A stretch of DNA of 64,000 bases from JACVRX01 sp046726315 (GCA_046726315.1 JBKPAG010000025.1:1-64000), one strand, 5' to 3'; positions 24,049 to 33,176 are shown, counted from the stretch's first letter. Notes: generated by a model from the letters alone, not told the origin. A program made the numbers and translations.

Positions 24049-26771
24049 TCGACTACACCCCGGCGCAGCGCTCGAACGGCATGCCGGGCGGTCTTCCGTA
24101 ACGGCGAGTCTCCTGCGGCGTCGGCCACTTGGTCGAGCAGATCCAACAGCTGCCGCATCGCCCGGACGAAGTCGCCTGCGGTCAGGTCGGCCTCGGTCAA
24201 CACCGACTCCAGCGGATGGCCGCTCGCCCATCGCCACGCCACGTGGGCGAAGCCGAGGTCGGGCTCGCGCAGGAATTCCAGGTTGTGGTCCTTCTCCAGG
24301 GTGTCGAGATCGCCCCACAGCCGGACCATCGCACCGAGAACGTCACGGACTCGACCGGCTGGCAGCTCCGGAGTGACGGCGTCGTCCGGCTGACGCGACT
24401 CGTAGCTGAGGGCGGACAGGCACGCCGCGAGTTCGGCTGCGTCGAGGTCATCCCACAGGCCCTCGCGCAACGCCTCGGCAGCGAGCAGGTCGAGCTCGGT
24501 GTAGAGGCGCGCCAGCCGACGACCGGCCGAGGTGACCTCGTCCGCGCGGAGGTATCCCAAGCTCTCCAGCACAGCGCATACCCGGTCGAACTGCCGCGCG
24601 ATCGTGTTCGTCCGCGATTCGACTCGGCGCTGCAGCTGCTCGGTCTCACGGCGGAGACGCAGCCAGCGCTCGGCCCAGCGGGCGTGCTCTTCTCGGTCGG
24701 CGCAGCCCTGGCATGGGTGAGTGCGCAACCGTCTGCGCAGTTCGAGCAGCTCCTCGTCATCACCAGCCGAGGACGGTGATCGCGGCCGCCGCCGGCCGAC
24801 GTCGGGCGGGACCGTGGTCCGCAGCGCGGCGGCGAGGTCACGCCGCGACGTCGCTGCCTTCGGGTTGAACGAACGGGGAATGCGAAGCCGGGCGAGTGGC
24901 TGGACGGCAACCGGGAAGTCGACCAGCGAGAGCCTGCGTACCTGCCGTGCCTCGGTGAGCACGGTTGGCCGTGGACCCTCTCCACGCCCGGAGGGCGACG
25001 ACATACCGGGATCGAGGATGACGGCGAGACCGGAGTATCTGCCGGACGGGACGCGGACGACGTCGCCGGGCCGCAGCCGCTCCAGTGCCTCCGCCGCCGC
25101 CGCCCTGCGCAGAGCTGTTCCCTGCCTGGCGAGGGCAGCCTCCCGGTCCGCAATCTGCCGGCGCAGCAGCGCGTACTCTTCGAAGTCACCGAGATGGCAG
25201 GTCATCGCCTCGTGGTAGCCATCAAGCGCCTCCTCTTGCCGGCGCACCGTACGGGCCAGCGCGACAACCGCGCGATCGGCCTGGAACTGGGCGAACGAGG
25301 ACTCCAGCAACTCTCTCGCCGAGGCACGGCCAACCTGCGCGACCAGGTTGACGGCCATGTTGTACGACGGCCGGAACGACGACCGCAGCGGGTACGTCCG
25401 CGTCGACGCGAGACCCGCCACAGCGGTGGGATCGAGCCCCGGCTGCCAGAGCACGATCCCGTGACCCTCAGCGTCGATGCCCCGACGGCCGGCCCGCCCG
25501 GTGAGCTGGGTGTATTCCCCCGGCGTAACCTCCGCGTGCGTCTCGCCGTTCCATTTGACCAAACGCTCGATCACCACGGAGCGGGCCGGCATGTTGATGC
25601 CCAGCGCGAGCGTCTCGGTCGCGAACACCGCCCGAACCAGGCCATGCACGAAGAGCTCTTCGACGACCTCCTTGAACGTCGGCAGCATTCCCGCGTGGTG
25701 AGCGGCCAATCCACGCTCCAGACCGTCTGCCCATTCGTAGTAGCCCAGGACAGGCAGGTCTTCGTTGGGGATGTCGGCGCAGCGCTGCTCCACGACGGCG
25801 CGGATCTGGTCGCGTTCCTCGGGCAGGGTGAGCCGGACGCCGGCGTTGAGGCACTGCCGTACCGCCGCGTCGCAACCGACTCGGCTGAACACAAAGACGA
25901 TTGCCGGCAGCAGATCGGTCCGCTCCAGTCGGTCGAGGACGTCGACCCGGCTCGGCGTGTAGGCCCCGACGCTGCGCCGTGGGCGATGCCCGCCACGGCC
26001 CGGCCTCCGGTCACCTACCTTGGCAAAGCGCTGTTCGTCGCGCGCATAGCGCAGCAACTCGGGGTTGACCCGGCGCTGCCCGTCGGACCCTCCCACCACG
26101 AACAGGTCGAGCAGGCGAGATCCGACCATCACGTGTTGCCACAGGGGCACCGGACGCTGCTCCTCGACGACGACGTCGGTATTGCCACGCACCATCGACA
26201 ACCACTCGCCGAACTCCTCCGCATTCGACACGGTGGCCGACAGCGAGACCACGCTGACCGATGCCGGCAGGTGGATGATGACCTCTTCCCACACCGCGCC
26301 CCGGAACCGGTCCGCGAGGTAATGAACCTCGTCCATGACGACGTAGCCCAGCCCGGCCAGCGTCGCCGAACTCGCGTACAGCATGTTGCGCAGGACCTCG
26401 GTCGTCATCACGACGATCGGCGCTTCGGCGTTCACCGAGTTGTCGCCGGTGAGCAGACCCACCCTAGCGGCTCCGTGCCTGGCGACGAGGTCGCCGAACT
26501 TCTGGTTCGACAGTGCCTTGATCGGCGTCGTGTAGAAACACTTACGGTCCTGTTCGAGAGCGAGATGCACGGCGAACTCGCCCACGACGGTCTTGCCAGA
26601 CCCGGTGGGAGCCGCAACCAACACTCCGCGGCCCGCTTCTACCGCTTGGCAGGCTCGAACCTGGAACTCGTCGAGAAAGAACTCGTAGCCGGCCCGGAAC
26701 CGGCCCAGTGCGCTCGCGTTGTCCCGCTGGCGGCGCCGCGCGGCAGCGTAGCTCTCCGCCGGCGAGCCCAT
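24027..26771 (-). CDS. helY: Ski2/Mtr4-like DEAD/DEAH helicase HelY
   Basis: A large (914 aa) superfamily 2 helicase. Walker A is APTGSGKT (54-61), the DEVH box is at 147-150, SLSATVSN is motif III and QLTGRAGRRGID is motif VI. The C-terminal quarter is the DSHCT domain seen in Ski2, Mtr4 and mycobacterial HelY. An insertion rich in Arg/Gly separates the two RecA-like domains. Helicases of this class unwind RNA or RNA-DNA; the bacterial role is poorly known. It lies between the diacylglycerol kinase gene (10-bp gap) and the overlapping exonuclease 3' end. Neighbourhood with tat and paf genes is conserved in actinobacteria. Confidence 0.92.
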   Translation of the reverse strand: MGSPAESYAAARRRQRDNASALGRFRAGYEFFLDEFQVRACQAVEAGRGVLVAAPTGSGKTVVGEFAVHLALEQDRKCFYTTPIKALSNQKFGDLVARHGAARVGLLTGDNSVNAEAPIVVMTTEVLRNMLYASSATLAGLGYVVMDEVHYLADRFRGAVWEEVIIHLPASVSVVSLSATVSNAEEFGEWLSMVRGNTDVVVEEQRPVPLWQHVMVGSRLLDLFVVGGSDGQRRVNPELLRYARDEQRFAKVGDRRPGRGGHRPRRSVGAYTPSRVDVLDRLERTDLLPAIVFVFSRVGCDAAVRQCLNAGVRLTLPEERDQIRAVVEQRCADIPNEDLPVLGYYEWADGLERGLAAHHAGMLPTFKEVVEELFVHGLVRAVFATETLALGINMPARSVVIERLVKWNGETHAEVTPGEYTQLTGRAGRRGIDAEGHGIVLWQPGLDPTAVAGLASTRTYPLRSSFRPSYNMAVNLVAQVGRASARELLESSFAQFQADRAVVALARTVRRQEEALDGYHEAMTCHLGDFEEYALLRRQIADREAALARQGTALRRAAAAEALERLRPGDVVRVPSGRYSGLAVILDPGMSSPSGRGEGPRPTVLTEARQVRRLSLVDFPVAVQPLARLRIPRSFNPKAATSRRDLAAALRTTVPPDVGRRRPRSPSSAGDDEELLELRRRLRTHPCQGCADREEHARWAERWLRLRRETEQLQRRVESRTNTIARQFDRVCAVLESLGYLRADEVTSAGRRLARLYTELDLLAAEALREGLWDDLDAAELAACLSALSYESRQPDDAVTPELPAGRVRDVLGAMVRLWGDLDTLEKDHNLEFLREPDLGFAHVAWRWASGHPLESVLTEADLTAGDFVRAMRQLLDLLDQVADAAGDSPLRKTARHAVRALRRGVVDYATLSS

Positions 26772-26781
26772 GTCGGCAACG

Positions 26782-27687
26782 CTACCTGTAGGCCCCTGAC
26801 GCGTCCGGAGTTACGGGCACCATCACCCGTAGGGCACCCGGTACGGTCTCGAACGTCTGCGGAAGCGGGCCGAGCCGCTCGCCGTCGGCGTAGGCCGTGA
26901 TCCCGGGTGCGTCGATGTGCACCCGCCGGGCTCGGCGAACTTCCACGACGGGCAGCCGGACGTGCGAGCCGTTGTAGACCCGGGGAAAGACGCGCAGGAA
27001 CCTCGCCTTGGACAACGGTTTTACGATCATCACGTCGAGGAGTCCGTCATCCACGACGGCATCCGGGGTAACCTTCATCCCTCCGCCGTAAGACGGGATG
27101 TTGCCAACCGTGACCAGCATGGCGCTGGTCTGCCAGGTATCTCCGTCGAGCTCCAGCACATACGGGACGGCGCGGAATACTCCGAGTTCGACCAGCATCG
27201 CGAGGTTGTAACGCATCCGGCCGCGCGGCCAACGCATCCGGTTGGCGCGGTCGTTCACCCGCGCGTCGAACCCGGCGGCGACGACACCGCCGAACCATTG
27301 CGTGGCGGTTCGACCAAGATCGATGTGGCGGTCGGCGCCCGTGACCACGATCGCTGCTGCTGCCGCCGTGTCCCGCAGCGGGATCCCCAGCGCCCGCGCG
27401 AAGTCGTTGCCAGCTCCCGCCGGTGCGACGGCGAAGGCAGTATCTGTCCCACCGACCGCCTGCAGGCCAAGATGCACCATGCCGTCGCCGCCGACGACCA
27501 TGAGGGCATCGGTCCCCTGGGCGACGGCCTCGTGGGCAAGGTCCTGGCTCTCCCGAACGTCGCGACCGGCCAGCTGCCGAACCGCCAGGCCGGCATCTCG
27601 CAGCCGCGCCGCCACCTCCCGACCGACCCGCGCACCGCGGCCTCTTCCGGAGGTGGGGTTGACGAGCAGCGCGATCTCGCGGGACAC
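26782..27687 (-). CDS. Diacylglycerol kinase-family lipid kinase
   Basis: A 301-aa member of the DAGK catalytic superfamily, which phosphorylates diacylglycerol to phosphatidic acid (mycobacterial Rv2252-type, also linked to mannoside phospholipids). The nucleotide site is VVGGDGMVH (64-72), followed by PAGAGNDFARALGIP; the C-terminal beta domain shows NIPSYGGGMKVTPDAVVDDGLLDV. No signal or TM segment is present; it should act at the inner membrane surface. It lies between helY and tatC on the same strand with short gaps, so it is probably co-transcribed. Confidence 0.88.
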   Translation of the reverse strand: MSREIALLVNPTSGRGRGARVGREVAARLRDAGLAVRQLAGRDVRESQDLAHEAVAQGTDALMVVGGDGMVHLGLQAVGGTDTAFAVAPAGAGNDFARALGIPLRDTAAAAAIVVTGADRHIDLGRTATQWFGGVVAAGFDARVNDRANRMRWPRGRMRYNLAMLVELGVFRAVPYVLELDGDTWQTSAMLVTVGNIPSYGGGMKVTPDAVVDDGLLDVMIVKPLSKARFLRVFPRVYNGSHVRLPVVEVRRARRVHIDAPGITAYADGERLGPLPQTFETVPGALRVMVPVTPDASGAYR

Positions 27688-27708
27688 GCGCGAAGGGTAA
27701 CGGGCAGG

Positions 27709-28650
27709 TCAGGTGACGTCGTCGTCGAGCCGCGACGGCAGTTCGTCGGACCGGCCGGCCTCGCCGAGCTCGAGCGGCGATGCGACATCGTCGGAAACTG
27801 CCGGCTGCAGCTCGCGGGCCCGCCTTCGGTCGTTCAGCCGGCAGACCAGCACGGCGGCCTCGAACAGGATCCACATTGGGCCGGCCAGCATGAGCATCGT
27901 GATCGGGTCACCGGTCGGGGTTGCGACTGCCGCGAACACGAAGATACCCAGAACAGTCCATCGGCGGGTATGTGACAACGTCTCGCCGCTGAGCACCCCG
28001 ACCGCGTTCAGCAGCACGACGAACACCGGCAGCAGGAAGGCGACTCCGAACACGAGCATCAGTCGCATGACAAAGCTGAAGTACTGGCTGAAAGAGACGA
28101 TGTTGCTGACATCCGACGGCGTGAAGTCGAGGATGATGGTGAGCCCTTTGGGCATGAGCCAATAGCACAGGACGACGCCGGCGAAGAACAGCGGCGCCGA
28201 CGTCAGTACGGCGACCGCCGCCCATCGACGCTCGTTCCGATAGAGGCCGGGCGTAACGAATGCCCATGCCTGGTAAATCCAAACTGGGGCCGCCAGCACG
28301 ATTCCCGTTAGTAACGCGAGTCGAAGCGGCACGGTGAACGGATCGGCGATTCCCGCAAAGTTGATGGTCGCGTCCAGGCCCTCCGCCCTGAGCTTCGCCA
28401 CGGCTGCCATGAAGGGATCGATGAACCAATCGAGGATTTGGTTGTAGAACACGATTCCGACGGCGCCCCCTGCGATGATCGCGAGGATCGACTTGACCAG
28501 CCGTGAGCGCAGCTCGCGCAGATGCTCCGCGAGCGTCATCCGGCCTTCGGGGTCGCGCTGTGGCTCCGACGCCCTGCCGCGACGCCCGATCACCGTCGCC
28601 ACGGCCTGATCAACCTCTGTTCGCCGCGCGCTGCTGCCGTCAGACGTCAC
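27709..28650 (-). CDS. tatC: Sec-independent protein translocase TatC
   Basis: The multi-spanning receptor for twin-arginine signal peptides. The 313-aa protein shows the core MTLAEHLRELRSRLVKS at the start of TM1, six TM segments, the PVWIYQAWAFVTPGLYRNER loop and the FLLPVFVVLLNAVGVLSGE stretch, then a charged tail. The GTG at 28650 overlaps tatA by 11 bases; the internal ATG at residue 38, directly before the core, is an alternative start. It forms the Tat translocon with TatA encoded just upstream. Confidence 0.95.
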   Translation of the reverse strand: MTSDGSSARRTEVDQAVATVIGRRGRASEPQRDPEGRMTLAEHLRELRSRLVKSILAIIAGGAVGIVFYNQILDWFIDPFMAAVAKLRAEGLDATINFAGIADPFTVPLRLALLTGIVLAAPVWIYQAWAFVTPGLYRNERRWAAVAVLTSAPLFFAGVVLCYWLMPKGLTIILDFTPSDVSNIVSFSQYFSFVMRLMLVFGVAFLLPVFVVLLNAVGVLSGETLSHTRRWTVLGIFVFAAVATPTGDPITMLMLAGPMWILFEAAVLVCRLNDRRRARELQPAVSDDVASPLELGEAGRSDELPSRLDDDVT

Positions 28651-28930
28651 GCCGCGGCGAGTCGGTCACTTCGCCCGCGGGGTCTCGGGCTGGATCCGGT
28701 TGCGACGGAGCGGGAACGTCGTCGCGGCGCGCCTCGACCTGCATTGGAGCTGGCGAGGTCGGGCTCTCGGTCCTCTCGTCCTCGCTCAGGCCCTTGGTCT
28801 CGGCCTTGAAGATCCGCAGGGAACGGCCAACGCCACGGGCGAGATCGGGCAGCTTCTTGGCGCCGAAGAGCAGCAGGATGATCACGAGGATCAGGATGAT
28901 CTCGGGTGGACCGATACCCCTGCCGAACAT
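28640..28930 (-). CDS. tatA: Sec-independent protein translocase TatA
   Basis: The pore-forming Tat subunit (96 aa). A short N-terminal segment is followed by one TM helix (about 9-23, IILILVIILLLFGAK), the FGAKKLPDLARGVGRSLRIFK amphipathic helix, and an acidic, Pro-rich tail. TatA rather than TatB is supported by the Phe-Gly after the TM helix and the small size. tatA and tatC overlap. No tatB is seen in the window, which is common in actinobacteria where it lies elsewhere. Confidence 0.94.
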   Translation of the reverse strand: MFGRGIGPPEIILILVIILLLFGAKKLPDLARGVGRSLRIFKAETKGLSEDERTESPTSPAPMQVEARRDDVPAPSQPDPARDPAGEVTDSPRRDV

Positions 28931-28982
28931 CGCGACCTCATCTCGTTACGTTGCCGAACACTCTCGATCGTACGCCGCGGGC

Positions 28983-29186
28983 TCAGTTACCGGGTTTACG
29001 GGCCGGCGTGGCGGACTGTCCGACAGCATCCATGGTTCGTTCCAACTGGGCGGCCAGACTGGTCAGCTCCTGCGCCAGTGCCCGGCTGCGGTGGTAGACG
29101 GACCGGCAACCGAGGAACACCACGATAAGCGTGGCGACAAACGCGACGGCGACCAACCCGAAAAGGACGACCGCCGCGGAAGACAC
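28983..29186 (-). CDS. Small single-pass membrane protein between pafC and tatA (67 aa)
   Basis: The product begins with a hydrophobic helix (AAVVLFGLVAVAFVATLIVVF), then a Cys-Arg junction and a helical, charged tail (SRALAQELTSLAAQLERTM) that could form a short coiled coil. It starts with GTG nine bases after the pafC stop and ends 52 bases before tatA, in the same orientation, so it is probably part of the pafBC-tatAC operon. I do not recognise a named family. The topology (N-terminal anchor, cytosolic coiled tail) and conserved-looking position make a real gene likely. Confidence 0.65.
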   Translation of the reverse strand: MSSAAVVLFGLVAVAFVATLIVVFLGCRSVYHRSRALAQELTSLAAQLERTMDAVGQSATPARKPGN

Positions 29187-29195
29187 GGCGTGACC

Positions 29196-30200
29196 CTACC
29201 TCGCCGAAACGGACCGGACGCCCTCCGCGTAGGCGGCAAGTGCGGCGGCGGCGTCGCCAAACACCGCATCAGCCAGATCCGGCGGGTTGACAATGCGACC
29301 GGTCCCGCCCAAACGCAGGCACAGGCGGCGAATCCACCGCGGGTCGGCAACCCGAAGGGTTACCCGAAGACGGTCACGGCCGATCTCCTCGACTGTCTCG
29401 CACGGGTAGTAGTCGGCGACCCACCGACCCGCCGGGCCCAGCTCAAGCGTGACCAGCATGTCGTCGGGACTCGGCTGGAAAATCCCGGCGCTCAGATCGC
29501 GGGAACGGGCCTGAGGTGGCACCTCCGCCGGCACGTCAAGCAGGGAAACGTCCGCCACCCGATCCAGGCGGAACAGCCGGACGGACTCCGCGCGGTGGCA
29601 CCAGCCCTCGAGGTAGAGCCGGCCATCGGCAAGCGCCAGGCGCATCGGGTCGACATCACGCTCGGTTGTCTCGTCGCGCCCGGGCACCCAGTAGGACAGA
29701 TGCAGCCGACGCTTCTCGTCCAGGGCCCGCCGAACGGTCGCTGCGACCTCGGCTACCGCCTCGCCGTCGACCTCGACCCGCACCGCTGCCGCCCGCTCCG
29801 CCGCGGCCCCGGCGGCGCGCTCCAGTTTGGCCACCGCGCGGTCGACTGCGCCGCGCTCCGGTGATCCTGGCAACGCCGCCAGCGTGCGCAACGCGACCAC
29901 CAGCGCGAGCGCCTCGTCGGTACCGAGCCGGAGCGGCCGGGACAGGTAGTCGGCGTTCGAGACGTTGATCACACCCTCGCCCTCGGCGGCATCCATGTCG
30001 ACCTCGATGTAGTCGCCCATGGCCAGCCCGGGCAGACCCGAGAACCACAGCACGTTCAAGTCGCGCAGGATCTGCCGCTCGGAGACGCCGAACAGGTTGG
30101 CGACCTCGGTAACTCGGATGTTGGGGTGTGACAGCAGGTACGGCAGCAGCGAAAGCAGCCGCGATACCTGCTCCTGGGAACCGGTCGGCCGGCGGATCAT
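29196..30200 (-). CDS. pafC: WYL-domain transcription factor PafC
   Basis: One half of the PafBC DNA-damage response activator. The 334-aa protein has an N-terminal winged HTH (SRLLSLLPYLLSHPNIRVTEVANLFGVS-type start, about 10-60), a WYL domain (about 155-225, containing RRLHLSYWVPGRDE and RLYLEGWCHRAESVRLFRLDRV) and a C-terminal WCX extension. In mycobacteria PafB and PafC act as a heterodimer that induces most LexA-independent repair genes. Its ATG overlaps the pafB TGA by four bases. Despite the paf name it is not required for pupylation. Confidence 0.93.
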   Translation of the reverse strand: MIRRPTGSQEQVSRLLSLLPYLLSHPNIRVTEVANLFGVSERQILRDLNVLWFSGLPGLAMGDYIEVDMDAAEGEGVINVSNADYLSRPLRLGTDEALALVVALRTLAALPGSPERGAVDRAVAKLERAAGAAAERAAAVRVEVDGEAVAEVAATVRRALDEKRRLHLSYWVPGRDETTERDVDPMRLALADGRLYLEGWCHRAESVRLFRLDRVADVSLLDVPAEVPPQARSRDLSAGIFQPSPDDMLVTLELGPAGRWVADYYPCETVEEIGRDRLRVTLRVADPRWIRRLCLRLGGTGRIVNPPDLADAVFGDAAAALAAYAEGVRSVSAR

Positions 30201-31162
30201 GCCAACTCTCCCACCAGGGCGCGCAGATGCCCGACGACCCGGCTGCGGACCTCGTCGGGCTCGAGGACGACGGCGTCGGCGCCATAACCCGCCACCTCAG
30301 CCGCCAGATCGCCCGGGTCGGCATAGGGGACGGCGACCACGTCCCAGTCGTCGGCGAGCGGCTGGCTGTCCGCGGCCCGCCGGCGCAGGCCGAAGCCACT
30401 GCCCCGCCGGACCCGAATCCGCGCGATCCCCGTTTCCTGTGCCGGGGTCAGCAGTCCTGCGGCATCCCGGATTTCCCCTGGCGAAGGCACCTGATAAGAG
30501 CCGGATGCCCCCGCCGTGACCACGTCGCCCACGATGCGGGACAGGCGGAAAAGCCGCGGCGCGGAGCGGTCGAGGTCATAGCCGACGACGTACCAGCGGC
30601 CGTGCCACGACAGCACGCTCCACGGCTGGAGCCGACGGCGCGTGGGCTCCGCACCGGGCGCTCGGCGGTGGTCGAAGGTGACCGGCCGACGATCCCGAAC
30701 CGCCTCCCAGAGCGGCCAGAACGCGGGCTCCTCGACAGCCACCCGCGGCTCGACTGCGGCGAGCGGACCGGTGTCGGTCTCCACACCGGCGGCCTGCAGT
30801 TTCAGCATCGCTCGGCTGGTGGCCTCGGCGAGGCTGGCGTGTTGCCATACCCGAGCCGCCAGTCCGAGCACGGCCGCCTCGTCGGGCTCCAGCCGGATCT
30901 CGGGAAGCTCGAACTCCTGCCGGCGGATGCTGTAGCCGGGCTCCTCGTCACCGGCGGGGTCGTTGGAGCCGGTCTGGATCGGGATGCCGAGCTCCCGCAG
31001 CTCCTCCTTGTCTCGTTCGAACATGCGTTCGAATGCTTCGTCCGACTGGTCGCCGTATCCCCCGACCACCTGCCGGATCTTGCTCTTCGGCACGTAACCA
31101 CGCGAAACGAGCAGGCAGATGACGAGGTTCATCAGCCGCTCGCTCTTGGCCTGCTTCGGCAC
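30197..31162 (-). CDS. pafB: WYL-domain transcription factor PafB
   Basis: Partner of PafC (321 aa). It begins with KSERLMNLVICLLVSRGYVP, the canonical PafB N-terminus, followed by the winged-HTH and the FERDKEELRELGIPI segment. A WYL domain sits at about 145-215 (RLQPWSVLSWHGRWYVVGYD, then the LFRLSRIVGDV strand) and a WCX domain ends the protein. It is first in the pafB-pafC order and divergent, with a 40-bp gap, from the DUF3866 gene, so both promoters lie in a very short space. Confidence 0.93.
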   Translation of the reverse strand: MPKQAKSERLMNLVICLLVSRGYVPKSKIRQVVGGYGDQSDEAFERMFERDKEELRELGIPIQTGSNDPAGDEEPGYSIRRQEFELPEIRLEPDEAAVLGLAARVWQHASLAEATSRAMLKLQAAGVETDTGPLAAVEPRVAVEEPAFWPLWEAVRDRRPVTFDHRRAPGAEPTRRRLQPWSVLSWHGRWYVVGYDLDRSAPRLFRLSRIVGDVVTAGASGSYQVPSPGEIRDAAGLLTPAQETGIARIRVRRGSGFGLRRRAADSQPLADDWDVVAVPYADPGDLAAEVAGYGADAVVLEPDEVRSRVVGHLRALVGELA

Positions 31163-31202
31163 CCTGTTTCAGAGCCCCTTCCTGACTCCGAGAGGCTAAC
31201 CG

Positions 31203-32297
31203 GTGACTAGCCTCAGCGAGATGATCCGATGGCGATCGGGCGTGGTGGTATCGCTGGGGCGCTCGTGGCCAGGTGCCATCGAGCTGACCGCTTCGGTCGA
31301 TGGTGAAGGTCACGTTCGTGCCCTCGCCTACGACCAGGTCGTCGGTCTGCCCGAGGTCGGAGACCGCGTGCTGCTCAACACCAGCGCGCTTGCCCTTGGC
31401 CTCGGTACGGGAGGCTACGCCATGGTGGTCGCGCTCCCCGATCGATTGCCGCCCGATCCACAGCCCGCTCCCGGGCACTTGGTGAAGTCCCGGTACACGC
31501 CGCTGCAGACCACCGTTCTCGGGGTCGACGAGCAGCAGTCGCCCGCTCACCAGACCCTTCGGGATGCTGACGACCTCGCCGGCATGCCGGTCGTCGTGGC
31601 CGACTTGCACTCGGCGCTTCCTGCGGTCATCGCTGGAATCCGCGACGGCAGGCCCGACGCCCGGGTCGCCTACGTGATGACCGACGGCGGTGCGCTGCCG
31701 CTGTGGTACAGCAGATCCGTTGCGCAGCTTCGGGCGACCGGCTGGCTTACCTGCGTCGTGACCGTTGGCCAAGCTTACGGCGGTGACGCCGAGGCGGTGA
31801 CGCTGCACACCGGGCTGCTGGCTTCCCGGCACGTCTACGACGCCGACGTCGCCGTGGTTGCCCAAGGCCCAGGAAACCTCGGCAGCGGCACGCGATGGGG
31901 CTTCTCCGGCGTGGCATGCGGCGAGGCGGTCAACGCCACGTCGGTGCTGAACGGCCGCTGTGTCGCCTCGCTGCGAATCAGCCAGACCGACCGCCGCGAT
32001 CGGCACTACGGCGTCTCCCACCACAGCCTGACGGCATACGGTCGGGTCGCATTGGTTCCTACCGACGTTGTCGTGCCCACCCTGGAGGGTGACGTCGCTG
32101 CTCGGGTCGCCGACCAGCTGACCCTGCTCGCGCGGCACCGGATCGTCACCGTCTCCGTCGAGGGTCTGCTCGATGCCCTCCGCTCGGCACCAGTACCTCT
32201 CGCCACCATGGGCAGGGGACTTGACGAGGACCCCGCGTACTTCCTCGCCGCCGCCGCGGCCGGCCGCCACGCGGCCAGGCTGCTCCAAGCATCGTGA
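31203..32297 (+). CDS. DUF3866 family protein
   Basis: A 364-aa soluble protein of unknown function, of a family found mainly in actinobacteria and some firmicutes. Landmarks are the beta-rich N-terminus (WRSGVVVSLGRSWPGAIEL), GYAMVVALPD, HLVKSRYTPLQTTVLGVDEQ and a central Rossmann-like stretch (PVVVADLHSALPAVIAGIR ... VAYVMTDGGALPLWYSR). The late HYGVSHHSLTAYGRVALVPTD region is rich in His and may form an active site. It is divergent from pafB over 40 bp. The recurrent neighbourhood suggests, but does not show, a link to the PafBC response. Confidence 0.82.
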   Translation: MTSLSEMIRWRSGVVVSLGRSWPGAIELTASVDGEGHVRALAYDQVVGLPEVGDRVLLNTSALALGLGTGGYAMVVALPDRLPPDPQPAPGHLVKSRYTPLQTTVLGVDEQQSPAHQTLRDADDLAGMPVVVADLHSALPAVIAGIRDGRPDARVAYVMTDGGALPLWYSRSVAQLRATGWLTCVVTVGQAYGGDAEAVTLHTGLLASRHVYDADVAVVAQGPGNLGSGTRWGFSGVACGEAVNATSVLNGRCVASLRISQTDRRDRHYGVSHHSLTAYGRVALVPTDVVVPTLEGDVAARVADQLTLLARHRIVTVSVEGLLDALRSAPVPLATMGRGLDEDPAYFLAAAAAGRHAARLLQAS

Positions 32298-32363
32298 GCA
32301 CTCCGAGATCGGCCAAACGACAGGAACAATCGACGGGCTGAGCGTCCTCACCTGGGCCGATGT

Positions 32364-32954
32364 TTACGCCGCAAGCCGTTGTTCCTGTCGGCTCGCCGAT
32401 CTTGCCCGTAGTGCGAGCGCCTGACGCGCCATTGACAACACCCACTCGGGTCTCCGACGATGTGCTCCCAGGTGAATCGGAGCACCACGTAGCCGGCTAC
32501 AACGACCGGTCGGAACATCGTGACATTGCCATCGATCAGGACGGCGCGTAACGCCGATTCAGCTGGAGACATTGCTCGCGAGTCGGCGTGCTTCGCGACT
32601 CGCCCAGCCCGTACCGACCCCTTTCCACGCAGGGCGGCCGCAGCATCGACCAGCTCTCGCTTGGTGATGTGCCCGACTCGCAAGGCCGTATCGGCGATCG
32701 CGAGAGCCTGTGGGAACCGCGAACAGTACGCCCAGATCCCAGACCTCGGCGGCACTGAGGTGCGAGACGACACCCCGAATTGCCTGCACCCGAGCTCGGT
32801 TCAGCCGCTCGGGCAGGCAGTACAGACCTCGCGACAGACGGATCACCGAAGCCTGGTCAAGTGCCCGTTGAAGTGCATACCTCGTGACCACGCCGCGCAG
32901 CTCGCTTGCCCGCGCCACCCCGCCCATCGCCCACCTCGCCTGCACGACTGTCAC
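32364..32954 (-). pseudogene. Decayed AbiEi-type winged-helix / DUF559 protein
   Basis: The 5' part encodes the wHTH start typical of AbiEi-antitoxin-like actinobacterial proteins (ELRGVVTRYALQRALDQ, RLSRGLYCLP, then GVVSHLSAAEVWDLG). It then jumps, with a frame change near 32720-32750, to the middle (FPQALAIADTALRVGH ... MSPAESALRAVLIDG). The catalytic core of the DUF559 nuclease-like domain is missing, and the text resumes at VVAGYVVLRFTWEHIVGDP. A last frameshift near 32450 separates the normal ending (WVLSMARQALALRARS). At least two deletions and two frameshifts make it non-functional. It lies between the DUF3866 and FKBP genes. Confidence 0.85.
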
Positions 32955-32963
32955 GTCACCGAA

Positions 32964-33176
32964 TCATGTCGACGGCGCCACAAAGCTCAAGTGCCGAGAA
33001 ACGGTCCCGTGGACAACCAGCATGTAGTCGGACTGGTTGTCACTTTCATGATCAGCAATCCAACCGGACTGGCGAGCGAGCTTGAGGTAGCAACCTGGGT
33101 AAAATGCCCAGAACTCAGTCGCGGTTCCTGCTTGTTGGCCGATCTTGAAGAAATGAAGCGGCGCCCAGTGATCATG
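32964..33176 (-). pseudogene. Orphan 3' coding fragment, family not recognised
   Basis: The minus-strand frame ending at a TGA (32964-32966) reads about 70 codons of protein-like sequence rich in aromatics (HDHWAPLHFFKIGQQAG, FWAFYPGCYLKLARQSGW, DYMLVVHGTVSRHLSFVAP). No usable start codon exists upstream before the FKBP gene. Third positions are much less G/C-biased than in neighbouring genes, which suggests imported DNA. I read it as the tail of a lost gene; a chance open frame cannot be excluded. Confidence 0.4.

Noticed and set aside
25194..26900. A 568-codon open frame antisense to helY
   Set aside because: It is the complement of a clear helicase gene with conserved motifs; its translation has no recognisable domain.
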